This document shows, piece after piece, positions 5,070 through 10,716 of a DNA stretch of 10,716 bases. Location: the NCBI GenBank assembly GCA_023229165.1, contig JALNZQ010000074.1, forward strand, positions 1-10,716, written 5' to 3'. Each line of letters starts with the position of its first letter. Positions within the stretch are counted from its first letter, which is position 1. The position numbers and the translations under genes are program-made. Origin of the DNA: Methanothrix sp. (GTDB lineage Archaea > Halobacteriota > Methanosarcinia > Methanotrichales > Methanotrichaceae). A model generated the notes under the pieces. That model did not search any database. It worked only from the letters and a program-made list of their open reading frames with translations, and was not told the DNA's origin.

Positions 5070-6266
5070 ATGAAAAAATCTTTAATTTGCAATAGTAGTT
5101 TTCTTTCTTGTGGTATTGATCATGATCCATCTGAAGCTATTAAAGAATGTGGTTTTGGATTTGTTAGATCAGAAGAACATAATCTTAATGATGAACTTAT
5201 TAATATAATGAAAAATGTTGTTAAAAAATATAATGGTGATAGAAAAATAAGTGAGAATAGATTAAAAAAACTTAAATCTGAATTTAGTAAAAGAAATATA
5301 ATTCCTTTTCAATGGGCATTAGCTTATAAAAAAAACGATAATAAAAGTCTTAAAGAAATGATTATTGAATATGGACCTGAAATTTTTGTTCGTTTAAATG
5401 GAAAACATTCTTCTATAAGTCTTGTTGATTTTTTAGAATATATTAAACAAAGTAAAAATTCTAATTTAAAAGCTAATATAAATATTTTTGAATATGAAAA
5501 TAATAAAGGTCTTGCAAACTTATATTCTACTTATGATGCAATATTTTCTGGTAGAAATTCTAGCGAAATAGCAGAAGCTATTAAAGCAAGTAATGAATAT
5601 ATAGATAAAAAAATAGATTCTAAAGAATTCAAAGCTATAGCTTATGCAATTAATTTTGCATTTGGCATTACATATAAAGTATTACCTAAAGAAAGATTTT
5701 CTGTAGTAAGTGATAATGAAAAATTTTCATTATTTTTTAATGAAATATTAAAAAAATCATCTATGGTTTATAAAAGTGGAAAACAAGGTAAAAGCAAATC
5801 AGCTATACATAATCGTGGTTTTGGTCGTTCAATTTTTGAAATATTTTTAGAGGATGAAAAAGCTGCAATTGAATTTACAAATTGTATTCTTAAACCTTCA
5901 TATTATGATGAAGATAAAATATGTGGTTTAGTATCACCTATTTATGCTATACGACAACTTCTTGCTGATGTTGTTGAAAATAGAATTAATTATGGTAAAA
6001 CTTTAGGTAATGGTAATCAAACAGCACCTTATTATCAAGTAGCTTGTTATACAATGCTTGCTTTTAATTATTGGCAAGAAGGTCAATTTATTAAATCATT
6101 AGAAATATCAGAAAAAATAAAAAAAATGGATGGGAATGATAAAGGAAGTCTTATTAAGTTACCATATAAACCTAAAATTGGTATTACATCTGAAGAAAGA
6201 GAAAGAAAGTTTAAAATTGCTCATAAAGAATTAGTAGAACAAATACATGGTAAAACTGTAAAATAA
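5070..6266 (+). CDS. Unrecognised 398-aa protein with a possible ParB-like domain
   Basis: The start ATG has GAAAGG 6 bases upstream. Residues about 75-170 loosely follow the ParB/sulfiredoxin-like fold: 'IIPFQWALAY', an alternating region, then 'FVRLNGKHSSISLVDFLEYI' where ParB-type proteins have an NGxHR motif followed by a helix, a strand 'ANINIFEYEN', and 'LANLYSTYDAIFSGRNSSEI', where such proteins often have a D...R(T/S) segment. Here the Arg after His is replaced by Ser, so the assignment is weak. The C-terminal half is helical, with 'APYYQVACYTMLAFNYW' and a basic stretch 'YKSGKQGKSKSAIHNRG' that could bind nucleic acid. No membrane segment or signal peptide is seen. It is the first gene after a terminator, and the following gene starts 9 bases after its stop, so the two form an operon. 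The function is unknown. Confidence 0.75.
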   Translation: MKKSLICNSSFLSCGIDHDPSEAIKECGFGFVRSEEHNLNDELINIMKNVVKKYNGDRKISENRLKKLKSEFSKRNIIPFQWALAYKKNDNKSLKEMIIEYGPEIFVRLNGKHSSISLVDFLEYIKQSKNSNLKANINIFEYENNKGLANLYSTYDAIFSGRNSSEIAEAIKASNEYIDKKIDSKEFKAIAYAINFAFGITYKVLPKERFSVVSDNEKFSLFFNEILKKSSMVYKSGKQGKSKSAIHNRGFGRSIFEIFLEDEKAAIEFTNCILKPSYYDEDKICGLVSPIYAIRQLLADVVENRINYGKTLGNGNQTAPYYQVACYTMLAFNYWQEGQFIKSLEISEKIKKMDGNDKGSLIKLPYKPKIGITSEERERKFKIAHKELVEQIHGKTVK

Positions 6267-6275
6267 GAGAATTAA

Positions 6276-7124
6276 ATGAATAAAATTTATTTTTCATATA
6301 TGAAGACTGCACAAATTATAGTGCAGTCTTTAAAAGAAGGTGATTATATTAATCAAGTTGACTTATTAAAAAAGGTTTCATTAATTTGTGATACAATACC
6401 TTCAAGAGTACGTGGATCAGTATGTGGAGATTCTCCTCATAAATTATATGGTCAAAAATGGTTTAAAAAAGATTTTGTTTTTGTTAGGCATAAAAAAGGA
6501 GTTCATGGTTCAAGAATATATAGAAAACCATTACCTGAAGGTGAAGTAGAATATAAAATAACATATAATACTATAGCAAAAGAAAGGACTAGAAAAAAAA
6601 TATTTAAATATATAGATAATGTTGAAAATCCTGTTATTGTTACTATGGCATCTTTTGAAGGATTAGATGTTAAACATATTTTAAATAAAAATAACAATGC
6701 TAAAATTTACAATATAGAGAAATACAATCATATTTTAGATGAATATAAAAAAATGAATTTGCCTACAATTAATTTATTGGGATTGTTTAGTGATAAAATT
6801 AAAGAAATTAAAGAACATATTAATATTATTTATTATGATACTATGGGATATGCAAGTGAAGATCATGAAAAAGCTTTAAGTATAGTTAATAATAATTTTA
6901 TGTGTGATTATATTGCTGTAGCTTTTATTAATATAAAAAAATTTCGAGGTGTAAATAGTGAATGGAAAAAATGGGCTATTAAAAAATTTATAAGTAATGA
7001 TCCTACAAAAGAATGGATTGAATATACAATGTTTAATTATAAAAATATTAAATATTTTTCTTATAACCAAAATAAAGATAAGGGTGGAAGAGGAATGCGT
7101 GTGTTTATTTTTAAAAGAAAATAA
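6276..7124 (+). CDS. Unrecognised protein: N-terminal winged-helix-like part plus Rossmann-like domain
   Basis: The ORF encodes 282 residues. The first 85 residues look like a winged helix: helices 'TAQIIVQSLKEG' and 'NQVDLLKKVSLICDT', then a wing ending 'GSRIYRKP'. From about residue 118 the pattern resembles a class I methyltransferase-type Rossmann fold. 'NPVIVTMASFEGLDV' stands where motif I lies, 'AKIYNIEKY' has an acidic residue (Glu148) after strand 2, 'INIIYYDTMGYA' (183-193) is strand 4 with an Asp, and 'GMRVFIFKRK' is the final strand. The canonical GxGxG loop is not present, so SAM binding is unproven. The gene contains a perfect 10 bp hairpin just after codon 9. Translation starts at ATG 6276 with only weak AGAG nearby, so coupling to the upstream gene is likely. 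The methyltransferase idea is tentative. Confidence 0.7.
   Translation: MNKIYFSYMKTAQIIVQSLKEGDYINQVDLLKKVSLICDTIPSRVRGSVCGDSPHKLYGQKWFKKDFVFVRHKKGVHGSRIYRKPLPEGEVEYKITYNTIAKERTRKKIFKYIDNVENPVIVTMASFEGLDVKHILNKNNNAKIYNIEKYNHILDEYKKMNLPTINLLGLFSDKIKEIKEHINIIYYDTMGYASEDHEKALSIVNNNFMCDYIAVAFINIKKFRGVNSEWKKWAIKKFISNDPTKEWIEYTMFNYKNIKYFSYNQNKDKGGRGMRVFIFKRK
6303..6330 (+). promoter_or_regulatory. Perfect hairpin near the 5' end of a coding region
   Basis: AAGACTGCAC (6303-6312) and GTGCAGTCTT (6321-6330) pair perfectly across the loop AAATTATA. At half G+C the stem is far more stable than the surrounding DNA. It begins at codon 10 of the 6276 gene, right after an in-frame ATG at 6300. Only three T residues follow, so it is a poor terminator; an RNA-protection, attenuation or translation-control role is possible. 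Confidence 0.55.
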
Positions 7125-7185
7125 ACATTTGTAACTTTTATTAAGATATAATTAAATAGAGATATTAATTTTAAAAGGAAGATTT

Positions 7186-8061
7186 ATGGATAGTAAAAAA
7201 ATTCAAGAAAAGATTAATACTGTTTTTGTAGAAGCTTTTGGCAATAGTTCTTTACGTGAGAGACAAGATGATATTCTTCGTGAAGCTTTAGAAGTAACAA
7301 GAACAGTAGATATAAAAGGATTGAGAGAAGAAACTGGCGATTTACTTTGTTCTGTAATTCAATCTTGTAATGAAAATGGATGGAAATATGAAGATATTAT
7401 TGAAGAAACTTTAAATAAGATTTTAAGAAGAAAAGAACAATATAAAACATTAGGTAGAAAACGTAAAGTAGTAATTTTTGGTGGCGCATTTAACATGATT
7501 CATAATGGTCATATTGATACTGCACGTATGATTTTAAATTATAGTAACGATTATGATGAAGTTTGGTTAACACCTTGTTATCAACATCTTTATGGTAAAA
7601 AATTAGAGTCTTCTGAAGATCGTTTAGAAATGTGTCGTTTAGCTGCAAAAGTTGATGCAAGAATAAAGGTTTTTGATTATGAAATAAAACATAAATTTCA
7701 AGGTGAAACTTATCATTTTATGAAATTATTAATGAATGATACCGAATATAAAGATAAATATTCATTTAGTATGATTATTGGCCTTGATAATGCTAATACT
7801 ATAGATAAATGGTCTAATTATCAGGATCTTCTTAAAATTGCTTCATTTGTTGTTATGAATAGACAGGGTTATAAATTTAATGCTGATTGGTGTTTGCAAC
7901 AACCTCATAGATATATTAATCCTGATATTCCACCAATAGATATTTCTTCTTCTGAATTGAGAGAATTTTGTAAAGAAGAAAAATTTGAAGAATTAAAAAA
8001 ATATTTAAATTCTGATGTGATAGAATATATTAAATCTAAAAATTTATATACAAAAGATTAA
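7186..8061 (+). CDS. MazG-like / NMN adenylyltransferase (NadD-type) fusion
   Basis: Two domains are visible in 291 residues. Residues about 20-85 resemble MazG-type nucleotide pyrophosphohydrolases: 'REALEVTRTVD', then 'REETGDLLCSV' with the EExxD metal-binding pattern, and 'ENGWKYEDIIEETLNKI'. Residues 94-291 are an NMNAT of the NadD type. 'GGAFNMIHNGH' (99-109) is the HxGH ATP-binding motif, 'MIIGLDNANTIDKW' matches the family's IGaDn...W segment, and 'ISSSELR' (253-259) is the C-terminal ISSTxIR motif. The C-terminal domain should join NMN or nicotinate mononucleotide and ATP to make NAD or its acid form. The N-terminal domain may hydrolyse nucleoside triphosphates; its substrate is unknown. 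AAGGAAG lies 4 bases before the ATG. Phage NMNATs are linked to NAD replenishment, including against NAD-depleting defences, which is possible but unproven here. Confidence 0.85.
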   Translation: MDSKKIQEKINTVFVEAFGNSSLRERQDDILREALEVTRTVDIKGLREETGDLLCSVIQSCNENGWKYEDIIEETLNKILRRKEQYKTLGRKRKVVIFGGAFNMIHNGHIDTARMILNYSNDYDEVWLTPCYQHLYGKKLESSEDRLEMCRLAAKVDARIKVFDYEIKHKFQGETYHFMKLLMNDTEYKDKYSFSMIIGLDNANTIDKWSNYQDLLKIASFVVMNRQGYKFNADWCLQQPHRYINPDIPPIDISSSELREFCKEEKFEELKKYLNSDVIEYIKSKNLYTKD

Positions 8062-8072
8062 TTTTTAAAATA

Positions 8073-8107
8073 AATTTGTTATATTATAGAATTATTCAAA
8101 GTTTTAA
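8073..8107 (+). promoter_or_regulatory. Promoter-like leader shared with the 4699-4739 region
   Basis: AATTTGTTATATTA (8073-8086), TAGAATTATT (8087-8096) and GTTTTAA (8101-8107) repeat the order seen before the 59-residue protein gene. It follows the NMNAT gene stop (8061) by 11 bases and precedes the thg1 start by about 65 bases. Confidence 0.45.
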
Positions 8108-8119
8108 TATAAACTTTGA
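8096..8119 (+). promoter_or_regulatory. Leader hairpin upstream of thg1
   Basis: TCAAAGTTT (8096-8104) and AAACTTTGA (8111-8119) form a perfect 9 bp stem with a 6-base loop. It is not followed by a T tract, so it does not look like a terminator. If the upstream repeat is a promoter, this hairpin would lie near the 5' end of the thg1 transcript and could stabilise it. Confidence 0.45.
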
Positions 8120-8152
8120 GTTAGCTATATATTATTAAGAAAGAGAGAAAAT

Positions 8153-8866
8153 ATGAAAGAAGAATTAGGTGATAGAATAAAATTTTATTATGAAAATAGA
8201 ACAAGATATTCTTTACCTAGAAGAACTTATACTTTAATAAGATTAGATGGGGTTCATTTTCATACATATACAAAAGGTTTAAATAGACCATTTGATGATA
8301 AATTAATTAATGATATGGATGAAACTGCCAAATTTTTATGCTATAATATTCAAGGTGCAAAATTTGCTTTTGTCCAATCCGATGAAATATCAATTTTAGT
8401 TACTGATTTTGAAAATATAAAAACTAGTCCTTGGTTCGAAGGCAATATACAAAAAATTTCATCTGTATCTTCATCTATGGCTACAGCTAAATTTAATGAA
8501 TTAAGACCTAATAAATTAGCTTTTTTTGATAGTAGAGTTTTTACTATAACAACAAAAGTAGAAGTTGAAAATTATTTTATTTGGAGACAACAAGATACTG
8601 TGAGAAATTCAATCTCGTCAGTTGCACAATCTTTATATTCTCATAAAGAATTAAATGGTAAAAATATAAGTGATATGCAAGAATTAATATATCAAAAAGG
8701 TATAAATTGGAATGATTATTCTGCTAAATATAAAAGAGGTAGAATGATTATTAAAGAACATTATTTAAAAGAAAATACAACGAGATCAAAATGGTCTATA
8801 GTTGAACCACCAATTTTTACAAAAGATAGAAAGTTTATTAGTGATTTAATTCCTAATTTATTATAA
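8153..8866 (+). CDS. tRNA(His) guanylyltransferase family protein (Thg1 or Thg1-like)
   Basis: Thg1 enzymes add nucleotides in the 3'-to-5' direction: G-1 on tRNA(His) in eukaryotes, and templated repair of 5'-truncated tRNAs in bacterial and archaeal Thg1-like proteins. The 237-residue product, close to the family length, shows 'RLDGVHFHTYTKG' (30-42; the RxDGxxFhxfT motif with metal-binding Asp32) and 'RPFD' (45-48). 'FVQSDEISILV' (73-83) supplies the second acidic pair, Asp77 and Glu78. 'MATAKFNEL', 'FDSRVF' and 'WRQQDTVRNS' (about 144-153) match the conserved helical part. The ATG follows a purine-rich AAGAGAGAAA. Its stop forms the TAAGGAG of the helicase gene, so the two are coupled. 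Whether it acts as true Thg1 or as a Thg1-like repair enzyme cannot be told from sequence alone; in a phage, tRNA 5'-end repair is more likely. Confidence 0.9.
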   Translation: MKEELGDRIKFYYENRTRYSLPRRTYTLIRLDGVHFHTYTKGLNRPFDDKLINDMDETAKFLCYNIQGAKFAFVQSDEISILVTDFENIKTSPWFEGNIQKISSVSSSMATAKFNELRPNKLAFFDSRVFTITTKVEVENYFIWRQQDTVRNSISSVAQSLYSHKELNGKNISDMQELIYQKGINWNDYSAKYKRGRMIIKEHYLKENTTRSKWSIVEPPIFTKDRKFISDLIPNLL

Positions 8867-8875
8867 GGAGAAAAA

Positions 8876-10716
8876 ATGAAATATAAAGGTTTGGTACTTG
8901 ATAAATTTCAAGAAGATGCAGCTAAAGCTATAGATAATAATTTATCAGTTATTGTATCTGCTCCAACTGGTTGTGGTAAGACTTTAATAGCAGAATATGC
9001 AGTAGAAAAGGCAATGAGTGAAAATAAAAAGGTAGTATATACTTCTCCTATAAAAGCGTTATCTAATCAAAAATTTAGAGATTTTAGAAAACAGTTTGGC
9101 GATGATAATGTTGGTATTCAAACAGGTGATGTTGTAATTAATCCTAATGCACCACTTTTGGTTATGACTACTGAAATTTTTAGAAATATTATTCTTGATG
9201 AAACAAATAGAGTTAATGAAATTTCATATGTTATTTTCGATGAAATTCATTTCATAGATGATATTGATAGAGGAACAGTATGGGAAGAATCTATTATTTT
9301 AGCTCCACCTAATATTCAATTTATTTGTTTGTCAGCTACAGTTCCTAATATTAATCAACTTGCTTCATGGATGAGTACTGTTAGAAATACAAAATTTGTG
9401 GTTATTAAAGAATCTAATAGACCTGTTCCATTAAAACATTATTTATATTCTAATAAACATGGTGCTATTATAGCAAAAGATATTTCAAGAAAAATAAAAC
9501 AAAATAAAAATAAACAGGGTATAAGGTTTAGAAAACCTTCATCAAGAAAAGTTATTAATCATGTTTTAAGTCATAAAAGTTATCCGGTTCTTTATTTTTG
9601 TTTTAATAGAAGATTATGTGAAGAAAAAGCAGCTTTAAATAAAAATTGTAATTTACTTACAGTCGATGAAAAAGTTAAATTATTAGAAATGATAGAAGAC
9701 TTGATTAATAAATATAATCTTAATGATTATAATAGATTAAAAGAAATGAAAGAATTATGGGAAAATGGAGTAGCATATCATCATGCAGGAATATTACCTG
9801 CAGCTAAAGAAATAGTAGAAAGACTATTTACAACTGGATTAATTAAATTGTTATTTTGTACTGAAACGTTTGCTTTAGGTATAAATATGCCAGCTAGTAC
9901 AGTAATATTTGATGAATTAGAAAAATTTAATGGTATTCAATTTAGTTATTTAACTACTCGTAATTATCAACAGATGGCAGGTAGAGCAGGAAGAAGAGGT
10001 ATGGATAAAGTTGGTTATGTTTATTCTCTTGTTGATCCTGATACGTTAAATATATCAGAAGTTGAAAGAATATTAAATCATAAAAGCGAAGCTGTAAAAA
10101 GTAGATTTTTTGGTTCTTATTCAAGTATTTTAAGTTTGTATAGTCGTTTTGGTGAAAAAGCTTTTGATATTTTTCAAAAGAGTTTTAAGAATTATACTAA
10201 TGGAACATATCAATGTTCTAAAGATTATAAAAAAGAAGAACAGCAAATAAGAAATAAGATTAAATTTTTAAAAGATAATGGTTTTATAGAAGGTAAAAAT
10301 TCTTTAACAAATAAAGGTAAACTTGCTATTGCAGTTAATGGCTATGAAATACAAGCATCAGAATTATATTATAGTAGAAGTTTTGATGATTGTACTCCTA
10401 CAGATTTATGTGTTCTATTAGCAGCTTTAATTACTGAATCTAAAGAAAAAGAAGAAGATAAAGTGGTTAAAGAAAGTAAATTTTATGGTAATAAAATAAT
10501 TAAAAAATTAATACAAAAAGAAATTTCCCATAGTATTGAACAGCCAGTTAGAGAATTGGATTTTTCATTGTCAAAACCTATAAGAAAATGGGCTGATGGT
10601 GGTGAATTAAAAGATTTAGAAGATTTTACTGTACCAGAAGGAGATATAATAAGAGTTTTAAGAATGACTATACAATTATTGAGAACACTTAAGAGCAATA
10701 TAGAAGATCCTATAAC
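8876..10716 (+). CDS. Ski2/Mtr4-like DExH RNA helicase, 3' end beyond the window
   Basis: The reading frame starts at the ATG at 8876 (GGAG 8867-8870, 5 bases upstream) and stays open for 613 codons to the window edge. Helicase motifs appear in order: Gln12 in 'DKFQEDA' (Q-motif-like), Walker A 'APTGCGKT' (29-36), 'SPIKALSNQKF', DExH box 'DEIH' (122-125), 'SAT' (153-155), 'AYHHAGILP', and motif VI 'QMAGRAGRRG' (366-375). After the core, 'FFGSYSSILSLYSRFG' and 'FQKSF' (about 411-437) resemble the Mtr4/Ski2 segment behind the winged helix. Further on, Trp572 of 'WADGG' and 'EGDIIRVLR' (588-596) match the DSHCT domain, so only the last few dozen residues are missing. Ski2-like helicases with DSHCT unwind RNA for decay or processing; bacterial examples include HelY. 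They are uncommon in phages. A role in RNA repair or turnover with thg1 is inferred. Confidence 0.88.
   Translation, partial: MKYKGLVLDKFQEDAAKAIDNNLSVIVSAPTGCGKTLIAEYAVEKAMSENKKVVYTSPIKALSNQKFRDFRKQFGDDNVGIQTGDVVINPNAPLLVMTTEIFRNIILDETNRVNEISYVIFDEIHFIDDIDRGTVWEESIILAPPNIQFICLSATVPNINQLASWMSTVRNTKFVVIKESNRPVPLKHYLYSNKHGAIIAKDISRKIKQNKNKQGIRFRKPSSRKVINHVLSHKSYPVLYFCFNRRLCEEKAALNKNCNLLTVDEKVKLLEMIEDLINKYNLNDYNRLKEMKELWENGVAYHHAGILPAAKEIVERLFTTGLIKLLFCTETFALGINMPASTVIFDELEKFNGIQFSYLTTRNYQQMAGRAGRRGMDKVGYVYSLVDPDTLNISEVERILNHKSEAVKSRFFGSYSSILSLYSRFGEKAFDIFQKSFKNYTNGTYQCSKDYKKEEQQIRNKIKFLKDNGFIEGKNSLTNKGKLAIAVNGYEIQASELYYSRSFDDCTPTDLCVLLAALITESKEKEEDKVVKESKFYGNKIIKKLIQKEISHSIEQPVRELDFSLSKPIRKWADGGELKDLEDFTVPEGDIIRVLRMTIQLLRTLKSNIEDPI

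Noticed and set aside
5070..6266. TROVE/Ro60-like RNA-binding protein
   Set aside because: It was considered because of the RNA-repair neighbours, but no HEAT-repeat pattern or vWA metal site of that family is visible.
6503..7070. Minus-strand open frames within the 6276-7124 gene
   Set aside because: Antisense shadows with no start signals. The same holds for the minus frame at 10483-10698 inside the helicase gene.
1030..8134. Every TATATTA heptamer as a promoter
   Set aside because: Copies also occur inside coding regions (for example near 1030 and 6345) and just before a start at 8128, as expected by chance in AT-rich DNA; only those after terminators or in the longer repeat were kept.
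1..10716. CRISPR array or tandem repeats
   Set aside because: No regularly spaced direct repeats with unique spacers were seen anywhere in the window.

Overview
The window is very AT-rich, and every supportable gene lies on the + strand. The genes are tightly packed, have Gram-positive-like Shine-Dalgarno sequences (AAGGAG, GGAGG), and mostly end in TAA. Many are short and unrecognised, and they are mixed with nucleic-acid enzymes that large bacteriophages often carry: an RNA ligase, a Thg1-type tRNA guanylyltransferase, a nicotinamide mononucleotide adenylyltransferase and a Ski2-like helicase. The best reading is part of a large, AT-rich, double-stranded DNA phage or phage-derived genome. 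No structural or packaging gene is present, so this remains an inference, and the host cannot be named.

Positions 1-1082 hold the right part of an IS200/IS605-type element. It contains the C-terminal two thirds or so of an IscB nuclease, cut by the window edge. A decayed TnpA transposase remnant follows in the same frame straight after the iscB stop codon, and then a perfect right-end hairpin. Immediately beyond the hairpin is a headless fragment resembling the end of a HAD-family phosphatase, which suggests that the element split this gene.

Positions 1335-3092 carry a run of small genes: a putative winged-helix protein, a 59-residue Cys/His-rich protein, an extremely acidic protein, an HExxH metallopeptidase and an unknown helical protein. 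Two clear rho-independent terminators (2263-2296 and 3120-3149) divide this run into units. Positions 3228-4694 hold a 51-residue helix-turn-helix protein coupled to an RNA ligase, then an unknown protein. Positions 4750-4992 are a single-gene unit with the strongest ribosome binding site in the window and its own terminator. Positions 5070-7124 hold two large unrecognised proteins, one with a possible ParB-like stretch and one with a winged-helix/Rossmann-like look.

Positions 7186-10716 encode a MazG-like/NMNAT fusion, a Thg1-family enzyme and a Ski2/Mtr4-type helicase that runs off the right edge. The RNA ligase, Thg1 protein and helicase together suggest an RNA repair and turnover set. The NMNAT fusion adds NAD synthesis and possibly nucleotide-pool cleaning. 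A near-repeated, promoter-like leader occurs before the 59-residue protein gene and before thg1, which hints at shared control.
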